The translations under genes were made by a program, and so were the position numbers. DNA of 64,000 nucleotides from Blattamonas nauphoetae (taxonomy: Eukaryota > Preaxostyla > Oxymonadida): NCBI GenBank assembly GCA_033064195.1, contig JARBJD010000036.1, positions 62,001 to 126,000 on the forward strand, given 5' to 3'. The first letter of the stretch is position 1, and the number at the start of each line of letters is the position of its first letter. Under the pieces are notes generated by a model. That model ran no database searches, was not told the DNA's origin, and saw nothing but the letters and a program-made list of their open reading frames with translations. Shown here in pieces: positions 11,163 through 21,567 of this stretch.

Positions 11163-14100
11163 TTAGAAGAGTGTTAGTAGAAGTGTTTGTCTGTCACTAT
11201 CGAAGCTGAAGAAAGCCTCCTTCTTCACATCATCTGGAACCACACCCATCAACTTCTTTCCAATATAAACCAATTTATCTGTCGTTTCTTGGTCGACGTA
11301 ATCAGACTTTACGATCGTCAGAACAACCATGAGCATTTTTGTGATGGCTGGTGCTGCCTCCTCAGCCGGTGCCTGTCCGTTGTGAAGAAACGCAAGAACA
11401 TTCTGCCCAACTGCCTCCCCAAATCCCAGACCAGCCACTTGTGGGTCTTGTTGGTGTTCGAGAAGCGAGACAAACGTGCGGTGACAGAAGACAGCTTCAT
11501 CTGCATCTTGTTGAACAGGCAGAAATGCGATGAATGTCTGTTTCGCCTGCTGAGTGACGTCGAAGAGTGTATGGAGGACGACAGGAAGAGATGAGAAGGG
11601 GGCAGGAGAGGGGTGTTGAGAAACGAGAGAATAATAATTCTCTTCTCCGTTTTGGATGAGGAGCTGAAGATTCATCGAGACTGTTTCATTCCACTTCATC
11701 AGACACACCATCAACGATGCAATGTTGGCACCAATCGACTGGACGTCGTCTTCATCATCGTATTGTTGAGTGGAGAGGGTCTGCACAAAGATGACCACCC
11801 TCTCAACAAATGACCTCACGTCGTTGAATGTGGACGAGAAGAACGAGCGCGGGGCTGCGATCCCATTGTTGAGAGGTGAAGTCTCCTGAGGGGACGTTGG
11901 AGAGAGAATGGAGGAGGCAACGGATGCAGCGAGGGATGCTGGTGAGATGGAATTTGTTTTGAGCTGATAGACCATCCAATCCAAATCGGTTTCGATGAAG
12001 AGGCGGATTCCATAAACAATATTTTGCAGACACACGAGTCGCAGATTCTCATATAACTCCTGCAGCTCGAACGAAGCATCTGTGACAAGTTTGTCAATCA
12101 TCGCTTTCTTCTTCTGTTCGCAATAATCACTTTTTAGACATTCGACAATCGCTGCTCGATCATCTCTGTCTTTCTTGTCCAATTCCCTCTTTGCTCCTTC
12201 CAGCATCTCGTTGAAACTCTCCATCCACGCGTCTCCATTCATTATGAAATGGGGGATCAGATTCTGCCCAATCTGGAGAGACGAATCGGCGCTGAAATGG
12301 AAGTAGTCGATCAGCATGTTCATTGCGTCGAGATGGTCAGTCTCGTTCGGGATCAATATTGCCCTCTTCTCTCCCACAGGAATCACAATCCGTTGTGATC
12401 CAATCATCTGAAGACATTGCGGAAGCAGTACTTCTTCAAACACAGGCGAGAAGCGGTGTCCGATCAGCTTGAAGATGGTCTCACTCACCGCCGAGATCTG
12501 CGTCATCATATTCTCCAAATGAGCCAATTCATCCTTGAACGAGTCATCTTCATCTCCATCAGGCTCGTCTGTGTCGTACCTCTCCCTGATCAGTCCATGT
12601 CTGTTCACCAGATTCATTTCGAGTCGACGACTGAGGAAGTCAGCATACGGGTGAGGATTAATCACTGCATGGAGTGCAAATGTTGTCTGGTCCTCAGGCC
12701 ACGGATCAGCCAAACGGACAGATGGGGGGGAGCAGTGGTTCGACCCCGAGAGAGGAGTTAGATTCTTCAGCATTTCAGCGACACATTGGAGAGATTCAGC
12801 GACATCCTCTCCGTCTGCAATGTTCTTCTGCGAGAGCACCTCGTTAAGGAGGAGCATGACGGTGTCGATGATGTCGACTGGATTGATCACTCCGAGTTTT
12901 TCCGCCAGTTCCTTCGGCGTGTGCATCAGAATATTCTGAGTTTGCCGTCCGTGCGACAGAACAATGTGGTCGACTAGGCAATCAACCAATTCCGGCACCA
13001 TGTGGAGAGCATCAACAAACGGTGTCAATGACTGTCTGAGATGGGTCTTCTTCCCTTCGTCCACGCTCTCGTTCGTCTCTAACAACACTGCCGTTCCAAA
13101 AACAGGTTGGGTGATGATCCCAGTGAACCCAAGAGCCTCTCGCATAACGTTTAGAACAACTGTGTAGCAGAGAGGGACATAATCGATGAAAGGGTGTTGG
13201 AGGGTTGCTGCATACGATGTGAGAAGAGTGAGTGCGGACTGTCTGTCACTCAATGCGTTCTCACTGATCACCATTTGCGTGTTGTCTGTCGATGGAATCG
13301 TCAACAGGTCTGTGCTGTCTGATGAATGTTCAGAGAAGAGGCGGTATTCGTGTGCTGGGAACTTCATTGCGGTGTCAACGAGTGGAGGAATGAGGGATGG
13401 CATGAACCTTCTGAAATTGTCCTTCAGAAGCGATGCGATCTTCACCCACGCGATGGATAGGTCTTCGACTCGAGGATCGACTGATTTGTTGGCTGTGACG
13501 GATGTTCCTTCCTGTTGAATAACATCGATCGTTCGAGCCAACTCCCAGATGTGATCAGCGAACGAATTCAGATGAGGCTCAACTGCTCCCGTGCTTGACG
13601 AACAAAGCAGAGCGGTCAACGAGGTGACAATGGAACCTTGGAATCCTTGTTCGTCTTCGCCAGTCGCATCGACGCTGAGGTACGAGAGAAATGGTGGGAC
13701 CAATCTGTCCAAATACGGATCCATCAAATTCTTCGCCTTAATGAAGAGTTGAGCAAGCGCATCAGACGCAGACTTGGCGAGGATGATGCCATATTGTCGT
13801 TGTTGTCTGTCGGCGATCACAGTTGTGAGGGAATCGACGAGCAGAGGGATGAATTCTGTGAGCTCTGAGATTCGGATCTCTTGGAACAAAAGTTGGAGGG
13901 ACGAAAGACATTCGTCAGTAACACGCGGTGATGGGCCGTTTTTGCTCAGACCAAGTAGGAAAACGCCAATGAGATAGACTCTAAATCGCGACAGCTTGTC
14001 CCAATCAATATACGCCAAGCATTCGCCAAGGAGTGCGACAAATGCTTCCATTTGGCGTTGTAGCGAGAACATATTTGGAAAATCGCGTTTGGGAAACGTC

Positions 14101-16210
14101 TGTTCAGTGAAACTTACAAAGTTCTGGTATTCCGTTTCGTATCCTGTGATGATCGGAAATACGAGCTGGAACATCCATGTGATCTCAGATGATGACATCG
14201 ATGAGGCGAGAGATTCAATGCATGAAGCAAGGCCGATCATCGCACAGTAGTACGCCTTCCAATGTAGCTTCTCTTTCGTCAGAATCTCTCCGATCATTGG
14301 GAAGATTGTTTTCTTGGCGGTTGTTGCTGAAACAGCTGAACAGTATTTGATGAGTGCACTTTGGCAACAGCTTTTGATGTCGGTCGTGTCCTCCTCGTTG
14401 ACAGGATGGTATGCTTGGTCTTCATCCACTTCGTCAAACTCCATCATGAAAAGGAGAACTGTCCTAATAAAGAGGTCATCAAAGCCATTGAGCTTTTCTT
14501 TGATATGTGTTTTGTTTGGAGATAACGTACCAGCAACGAATCCAAGTGCGATCTTTCTGAGGTCGATGGGGTATGTGTGATTCAGAGTCAAATTCGAAGT
14601 GTAGGCTGTTGTAATGGTGACGCTGGGATTGGATATGATGTCGATGAGACCTAGACGTAAGTCATTTAGAATGTTGGCGAAGAAACTTGGATTGGCATCT
14701 TGAATCTTCGAGAAGCGTTCAAGAATAGTAACACAATCGTCATATCGTCTGTCGGATAAACAGTATTTAAATGTCTGGGAGGGTCAGGAAAAATGAGGAA
14801 AAGACTTCGAGGCATTGAGAGGAGAGTTCTTTGACTTTTGCCAATTTTCCCTTATAACTTGAACAAAAGACCAATAAAGACTTGATCAATGTAAATCCCT
14901 GGAGAGGAATCTGGTGGTGGACATGAGAAAGGTGAGAAAGGACAAACTCTTGTACAGGGTGAGCCAAAAGTAACCTTCTCTAGGGGCCGATCAAAGCCTT
15001 TTTCGACAAAAGTTAAAAAAGAGAGTTTCAAGACGTGAAATATGAAGAGAGTGATCATTAAAGCTTAACTGAATTCTCGTTCGTTTTTTGTCAGAAATCG
15101 GGACATGCGAACGATCTGACTTCATTCGTACAGGGTGAGCCAAAAGTAACCTTCATCCCACAATTGTGTTTTTATGTCATCTTTTCGAAAACAAACATCA
15201 AATAGAGATCGTTGTCGCTATACTGTTTGCTCACCACCTCATTCACTGATTTCTTTCTAATCAACTTCAGTGCAGTGTACGAATGAAGTCAGATCGTTCG
15301 CATGTCCCGATTTCTGACAAAAAACGAACGAGAATTCAGTTAAGCTTTAATGATCACTCTCTTCATATTTCACGTCTTGAAACTCTCTTTTTTAACTTTT
15401 GTCGAAAAAGGCTTTGATCGGCCCCTAGAGAAGGTTACTTTTGGCTCACCCTGTACACTGCACTGAAGTTGATTAGAAAGAAATCAGTGAATGAGGTGGT
15501 GAGCAAACAGTATAGCGACAACGATCTCTATTTGATGTTTGTTTTCGAAAAGATGACATAAAAACACAATTGTGGGATGAAGGTTACTTTTGGCTCACCC
15601 TGTACTTGTGCGATCGTTAAGAGCTTCCCGAGTGATGGACAGGATTGGGTCAAAAAGTGACTCAAGTCCCTCAGGACAATCAGCCAAAATCTCGGAAAAG
15701 ATGACCAAAACGCCTTCCCTGAGGAGGGGGCTCTTTGATTCGCACCATTCGCCAAGAATTGGGAAGATTTCTGGCCACGAACGATTTGGTTGTTCTACGG
15801 TTACAAACTATGGATAAATGCAATAAAAAGGATACCAGCACTTATGTCGAGTGATTGAATTGCGTTTGTAAGACTGTTCTTCATTTGTGTAAAAGTCGCA
15901 TCAGAGATAGTGGTGAGAAAATTGAGACTGTGATCGTATGGGACGAGACATTTTTTGAGTTGAATCGGAATAAAGGAGAGGATCTGAATGGTGGTTAATC
16001 AAGACCACAAGAGAAAACTATGGTATCAGGGAGACAAATTGGACATACAACAGGATCAGTGCTCGTTTCGAGTAACTGCATGAAGATTATGACATAGATG
16101 TCCCTGTCCTGGCTGTAAAAAGTTGCCAGCGTCGATTCTGCTTGTTTGATGATGTTTGTATCAGGAACTTGTGTTTGGAGGATTAAATTGTGGATTATTT
16201 GACTATTCAT
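11163..16210 (-). CDS. Importin-beta family karyopherin (Kap123/IPO4 type), exon interrupted by a transposon nest
   Basis: Exons run 16049-16210, 15836-15983, an exon split into 15605-15794 and 14948-14954, then 14806 up to about 14898 or 14910, and 11163-14774. Introns are 65, 41, 37 or 49, and 31 nt (14775-14805). The N-terminus (NLILQTQVPDTNIIKQAEST) is an importin N-terminal HEAT repeat, and RSWPEIFPILGEWCE matches the conserved xxWPxLLPxL motif. HEAT repeats continue to a TAA stop. Karyopherins of this type import ribosomal proteins and histones with Ran-GTP. A 648-bp element (14955-15602) sits inside exon 3, seven bases before its splice donor. Removing it and one TA restores the frame (codons for RTSTR). 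This copy is therefore either inactivated, heterozygous or rescued by unusual splicing. Length of about 1,400 residues is long for the family. Confidence 0.75.
14955..15602. mobile_element. Nest of two identical 323-bp TA-flanked MITEs
   Basis: The outer copy consists of 14955-15128 and 15456-15602, split at its own central TA; the inner copy (15131-15453) lies in the opposite orientation. Both begin and end with CAGGGTGAGCCAAAAGTAAC and its complement, and both are flanked by TA at 14953-14954/15603-15604 and 15129-15130/15454-15455. The two copies appear identical by eye over all 323 bp, so insertion was recent. TA target duplication and this terminal repeat fit the Tc1/mariner superfamily. 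There is no coding capacity, so the element is non-autonomous. It interrupts a coding exon of the importin gene. Confidence 0.9.
15131..15453 (-). mobile_element. Inner MITE copy, antiparallel to the outer copy
   Basis: This 323-bp copy reads as block B (15131-15277), TA, then the reverse complement of block A (15280-15453). The outer copy reads A, TA, reverse complement of B. The inner copy lies at the single central TA of the outer one, which is duplicated on both sides. The result is an A-B-A'-B' arrangement that could fold into alternative hairpins. Confidence 0.88.
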
Positions 16211-16555
16211 TTCAGATAGTAATGAGAAGGATGTGGATGAAAAGAAGTGACAGGATGTGGGTCGATCTGTGCCTGTGAACGTATTACAGCCTTCTCTGTC
16301 AACAATTTTATTTAAAACCGTCTAAAAGAGAGAAATCTCGACACTGAGATCTTCAAAAGCTACGAAATGTTCGACGAGGACAACTATCTACGGAGATAGA
16401 AACAAAGGAACAGCGTCAGAGTCTTGAGGAAATCACAGCGGGAAAATGAGAGAGAAGTCCATAAAACGACAGCAGATGGAGAGAAGGTCGATTCACAACA
16501 GATTCCAATTGGGGAGATGGTGGAGAGAGTTCGAGACTGAGGCTGGGTGTTCACC
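16211..16555. other. Intergenic spacer between importin 5' end and acidic-tail gene 3' end
   Basis: These 345 bp lie between two same-strand (minus) genes. I see no open frame of note, no RNA gene and no repeat. It should contain the importin promoter and the 3' end signals of the upstream gene at 16556; no obvious TATA box was recognised. Confidence 0.4.
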
Positions 16556-17890
16556 TCATGTCTTGTTCCTCTTTGGGTGATTCATTTTCTTCATCAGGAA
16601 CTTCCCAGAAATATCCACTCCTTCCTCGTCTGACTGCTCGTCGCTCTCCTCGTCTTCGATGTCTGACGAACTTGCTTCTGTGTCCGCATTCGAGTATTCT
16701 TCGCTTTCTTCCGAGGCTTCTGACCAAGATGCTTCTTCCTCTTCTTCTTCTTCGTCAACCATTTCGATGTTCTTGTCGGAAATGTCGTTGTCATCGCTGG
16801 ACATGTCGTAATGATCGTTGTTTTCGAGTTCCGATGAGCTTTCTTCTTTGTATTGTCCACGGATCGCACGCTTCTCTGCAGTTTTCTCCACGTCAATCGG
16901 AATTGTGGCATCTGATGAGCATGCATCACAGGATTTGTACCGTCGGTTACTGTGGAACTCTTTGAATCGTCTGGACACATTCGGCCGGTATTCTCTGCTG
17001 AACTTCATCAATGGGATCAGTTTGGCAGCTATCGGGCGGAGGATCAGGACTTGGCGAGCGTAGTCGGAGAGTGAGTCGTGGTTGATGAAGGAGACCATCT
17101 CGGCCATGTCCTCTAGCCCGTTCTCCAACATTGGGACATGAAAGTGGAGGACACGCACACGGCTCATGCGGAGACACACAAACAACATTTTTAGATCCGA
17201 GAAGATGGAAGTATCAGATTCGGCTTGGTCCATGTGAACAAGCAGCTTGTGCACAATGCCCTGTTCGAGAAGTGTGGTTGCTGCCTTGTGGAACTTCACG
17301 AGAATCCAATGGAGACACTGTTCACGTGATGGATAGCCTTGAAGATAAAGGTTCGATACGACAATAATCGGTTTGAAATCAACCACAAATGTTGCCCAGT
17401 GTGGTTTAATGTTCCTCCACAGTGTCCGACAACGATGATCAGAAGTCACCCAGCTGTTGGTTAGACATTGCAAAACAGCAGTAAGAACACCCTGCCAAAT
17501 TGTGTCTGAATTGTTGCGACTTTTGATCCATTCTTCGATATACGAAGAAAAATGCTCTGAATCTTTTTCCAGTTGACGTTGGATATAATATTGAACAGAT
17601 CCAGAATCTTCCCACAAATCTGAGTTCTCCACGTATTGTTCTGGTTCAATGAGGAACTGATGGATGGACATCATAAAACCCACTCCTTGTGCGATAATGT
17701 CCTCGTCAGAACGATATCGAATCAATCGCGTAGTCCTAGACAACATAACACATCACTAGGCACATACATTCAACTTGATCTGATGATTGTGGATTCGATC
17801 GAAGCCTTGTTCACCCGTTTCTGTTGGACGGAACAACTTACCATCATAACACAAGATATCAAATTCTTCAAGTTGTGAAATGGAAATCAT
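16556..17890 (-). CDS. Hypothetical alpha-helical protein with acidic C-terminus, overlapping DIM1
   Basis: Exon 1 (17775-17890) begins MISISQLEEF and is joined by a 39-nt intron (17736-17774) to a 396-codon exon. The first 250 residues are helical and ARM-like, without a family I recognise. The last 110 residues are highly acidic (EEEEEEEASWSEASEESEE), a feature common in nucleolar and histone-binding proteins. The proposed ATG lies inside the last 23 coding nucleotides of DIM1, on the same strand in another frame. A later start in exon 1 would remove that overlap, but no other in-frame ATG precedes the donor site. Confidence 0.55.
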
Positions 17891-19027
17891 TTGAGTTGAA
17901 TAAATTCAGAAGCCTGAAAGAGATGAAAGAAAAATGTCAGACTTAATGAAATCATCGAGATCAAAAGTTCGTGCACGCTTATCGATAAACCCACTTTCAG
18001 TAAGCATCTGTACAACTCTGTCTTTGATGGGAGGAAGGTTAGTAGCGACTGGTTTTCCAGTTAATGAACAGAATGTCTGATAGTTCTTCTCCAGCATTTC
18101 GAGAACATTATTGTTTTTGAAGAGAGCCCCCATTGTCTTGTTCTTGCGCATGAAACACACACGTGTCATTCCATCCCATTCTAGATAGTTTACTGGAAGT
18201 TGTGGATGTCGGGGCTCAATTCTTACAACACTCGAATCTACTTGCGGCGGCGGCCTAAAGTTTCCCTTTCCAACCTTTAGACAGTGCGTAGTCGTCGCAA
18301 GAAGACTCGTGTTAACCGTTAATCTGCAGTAAAGTTCATCTCCCGGCTTTGCGACGAGTCGTTGCGCAAATTCATATTGAATGAGGAGAACAGCAGCCCT
18401 CCACAATGGACGGATCGACAACAATCTGAAAATGAGTGGGGATGAGATTGAATAAGGGATCTTTATGGAGAGATCGAATTGAGAAATTTGGCAGGACAAA
18501 CGTTGGCGACAACAATTGAGAAAGATGGAAGGTCGACACTGAGAATATCCCCTTGAATGATTTGAAGTTTTTTTCCATTTTCAGTTCCGGAGACACGTTT
18601 TTGGAGTTCAATGACCATTCGAGGATCTCTGGCACAGGTGAGGTCAATGATAGAAGAGAGGAAAAAGATACAATTCCACAGCAATAACCTTTTGACATCG
18701 TTCCAGGAGTTTTACGGTCAAGTTTCCAGTTCCTGGACCAATTTCTGGGACGAGAAAGTTGGCATGATGGTGAAGTCAGATAAAAGAAGAAAAATAGAGA
18801 AAAAAGAAAAAAAGGTGGTAAACACACCAAGGCAAACGTCATTCGCTCGCAAGCCAGCTTTCTCAACAATCGAGTCGATGATATCTGTTGAAAGATGATC
18901 GACAAAGATGAAATCCTTCCAGGGAACACATACGAGGATTAATCAGGAGATGTTGACCTTTCGAATGATGGAGAACGAGACCTTGCCGAAATGCTGGTTT
19001 TTCCTCCTTGCTTCTGACTTTTGGCAT
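17868..19027 (-). CDS. DIMT1: DIM1/DIMT1 18S rRNA dimethyladenosine transferase
   Basis: Six exons: 18934-19027, 18828-18884, 18672-18744, 18502-18628, 17943-18460 and 17868-17913. Introns are 49, 83, 43, 41 and 29 nt. The protein starts MPKVRSKEEKP, then shows GPGTGNLT (SAM-binding motif I), a catalytic NIPY motif completed across intron 4, and the signature NFRPPPQVDSSVVRIEP. The 29-nt last intron is supported by the family C-terminus: splicing gives DDFIKLLNLFNSNDFHF, matching the DDFIRLLHGFNAEGIHF end of human DIMT1. The enzyme dimethylates two adjacent adenosines near the 3' end of 18S rRNA and is needed for small-subunit assembly. Its stop codon lies within the first exon of the next gene on the same strand. 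Confidence 0.93.
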
Positions 19028-19177
19028 TTTGTTCCCATTGTCAACGATTGTGACTCTACGTTCTTGAAGGAGGGCGTTAATAATGGTGAATACCCATCCA
19101 TCCATCATGGGATCTAACATATTACATATATGTGCGAAAAAAAGATTCATATGAAGTGAAAAATGAAGATCACATGT

Positions 19178-19552
19178 TTATCCGAACAGATTGGGAGGAA
19201 TAATCCTTTGTACAACTGTTGTGATTAAATACGTCACAATGACAATACCTAGCGTGGAAAAACTCACACAATTCTTTTTCCTCCTTGCTTCTGTCGCTTT
19301 TGTGACGTCATCTGTGACTCGAGTGATTTTTGCTTGGTTTGCAGTAACAACATCAGAATAATCATCTAACAGTTGTGAATCCCCAGCAATGTGATCGCTG
19401 AACCCAAGTTGGAGAGTCTTCATTCGTTTTGCATTGTCCCGGATGTTGTCGATAAGTTGGTCTTGAACCTGCTCCTGATATTCAGTAGAGTTGGTCTCAG
19501 GCGAATGTGACGGCTCCGTGGAGGATTGTGCTATTGATTGATTGTATGACAT
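19178..19552 (-). CDS. Tail-anchored SNARE-like protein, USE1-like
   Basis: This 124-residue protein has a helical region (residues 25-95) with heptad spacing, then a basic stretch (ARRKKN) and a single C-terminal hydrophobic anchor (LGIVIVTYLITTVV) ending IPPNLFG. Such a layout is typical of Use1, Sec20 or Bet1-type SNAREs acting in Golgi-to-ER retrograde fusion. The segment LLDDYSDVVTANQAKI resembles the SNARE core of Use1, but the similarity is modest. No intron is visible. It lies between DIM1 and the CFAP53-like gene on the same strand. Confidence 0.5.
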   Translation of the reverse strand: MSYNQSIAQSSTEPSHSPETNSTEYQEQVQDQLIDNIRDNAKRMKTLQLGFSDHIAGDSQLLDDYSDVVTANQAKITRVTDDVTKATEARRKKNCVSFSTLGIVIVTYLITTVVQRIIPPNLFG

Positions 19553-19663
19553 CTCTTCTTTCCGCAGAAAAGAATGGCCTCACGGGTTGATCCTTGAATC
19601 GGTCGTTGTGTACGAATCAAAGAAAAACAAGAGATGATTATGTGACATGAGAGTGCAAAATAA

Positions 19664-21495
19664 TTACCAAAATCCAGTTTTCTGATAATGTTGCATTCCC
19701 CTTGTCGTGGTTGTGTTTCCTTGAGTGGCTCGGAATGTTCGTTCCTTCGCAAGCTGCTGTGTCTCCTTATTCAAATCGACCTGCATCTGGCGTTGTCTGG
19801 CCTTCGGCTGTGAGAGTGGCTGCTCCTCCAGATCCTCCTGCAGGTCGTGCACGTACTTCTGCATGTCTCCTCTGCTCCTGTCGATCTCAGACATCGCCTT
19901 CTTCTCTGCCGCAAGCCGAGCAAGGTTGTACTGAGCGTCCTTCGTCTCGAAGTTGCGCTCCTTTGTAATCTCGTCCTCTGCCGCCTGCCTCTTCTCGCGC
20001 GCTTGCTCCATTTGGAACTTGGCGATTTCGTAATTCCGCTGCTTCGCTGCCGCTGCTTTGTCTGCTTCGGAGGTGTCCCTCTCGATGGCATCCAGAATGC
20101 GGGCGGCCTCGAGATAGTTCTCTTCAATCTCGTCGATCTTCTGCTGTCTCTTCTGAGCAATCATCCGCTGTCTGTCTTCGATCACTTCCTTCAGCAGCTT
20201 GTCGCGGGCGTCCTGTTCCTTCTGCCACACAGCCTGCTTCTTTCTGTACTCAGCCTCAGCTTCTTCCGCGAGAAGGCGATCCAATTCTTTTTCGTCGTCC
20301 TTCTGCTGCCTCATCTCGTCCAGGAGCAGCTCCCTCTCCAAGATGCGTTCATGACGATGGAGATCTCGAACTGCCTGTTCGGCTTCCATCTCTTTCTTCT
20401 CTTTGTCGAGGACAGATTGAATGAATGCAATTTCTTCGTCCCGCTTCTCTTTCGCCTCGCGAAGGGCCTTCATCTCGGCCAGTTTGTTGAATCGCTTGTA
20501 TTCGCGGAACTTCTCCCTCCGCTCGCGATTGAGCTCGTCGAGCTCTTGCTGTTCGAGAATTCGGCGATTTCGGAGATTTTCTTCGAGAAGAGCAGCCTCT
20601 TCTTTCTTCAAATCGGCGTCTTTCATCTTTCTCTCCCGAATCTCCTCCATTTGTTCGCCAAGCTTCGTCATCATCTCAGCTGTCAGTTGACGTGCTCTCG
20701 CCTTTCTCCTATTGTCCTCCTCAACACCCTTAAGACGTTCTTCCTCCCAGACTTGCGCAAAGTAACGATCGCGTTCGCCTTCGCTGGCTTTTGCGATTCG
20801 TTTTTGATTGATCTGGAAAAGCTGATCTGCAGCGATGTGGAGCGCTTCAAGTTGAGAACGTTTTGTTCTGATTTCATCTGACTCATCACTATTCAAAGAA
20901 AGAGGGTGCCCAAGAATAAAAGAAAAAGAGGCAAACGCGTATTTTCTTTCCATAATCTCAGCGGCTGTCTTGTTATCTTCTTCCTCGCGAGTAGCTTTCA
21001 ACTGGAGAGCGCGCTGTCTTGTTCGTTCTAAGCGTTGCTCAGGAGTTTCAGTTTTTGCTTGAAATTCTTGAAGGTTTCTCATTTCGTCTTCTCGGAGAAG
21101 GTTTGCCAATCTATTTTCAAATAATGAAAAAAAAGAGATATCAAACGCGGTCCTTCTTCGTTCAAGATCCTTCCTGCGAGCAGCTCGCTGTTCTTCGATA
21201 CTTCTTTTCCTCTACAGAAATCTTCATGAAAAGGAGCGGTACAAACAAGATTTCGTTCAATTCTGGCATCTGAATGGATCTCAAAGTGAGTTTGTGTATA
21301 TCCTCCTTGATGAGGGCGAGTGCAAGGTTCGACCGTTCCCCACATTTCTCTTAAGGGATCGTTGTCAGGATCTTCAGTAGTTACCGAGTTCTCTCCTCTT
21401 CGATGACGATCAGAGATGAACAAGCTCAATCGTTCCCTCAAGAACTCGTTGAAGTATTCTTTCCACCTTTTTTCAAGATGACTTTTATTCGTCAT
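19664..21495 (-). CDS. CFAP53: Cilium/flagellum TPH-domain coiled coil, CFAP53-like
   Basis: Exons 21247-21495, 21147-21211, 20937-21110 and 19664-20888 are separated by introns of 35, 36 and 48 nt; ATG at 21540 in the same frame is an alternative start. The protein is almost entirely charged coiled coil of trichoplein/plectin (TPH) type. Its block FAQVWEEERLKGVEEDNRRK resembles CFAP53/CCDC11 (FSKLWEEDRLAKEKREAQEAR). CFAP53 is a microtubule inner protein of axonemal doublets. CFAP45 is a possible alternative, because TPH proteins are hard to tell apart by eye. Either way the gene argues that the organism builds flagella. It ends in HYQKTGFW and a TAA stop. Confidence 0.6.
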
Positions 21496-21567
21496 TTTTC
21501 TCTCTTCCTGTCTGATACAACTCGCTATCCACAACTTCATTCGACTTTTTACTCATTTTTATAGCTT

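Noticed and set aside
14955-15602. Nested MITE as an ordinary intron
   Set aside because: No donor-acceptor pair at its exact edges restores frame, and 650 nt is far longer than other introns here. Cryptic splicing is kept only as a hypothesis.
19847-20881. A 344-codon plus-strand open frame
   Set aside because: It is antisense to the CFAP53-like coiled coil; biased Glu/Lys codons leave the complementary strand open and give a Leu/Phe-rich artefact.
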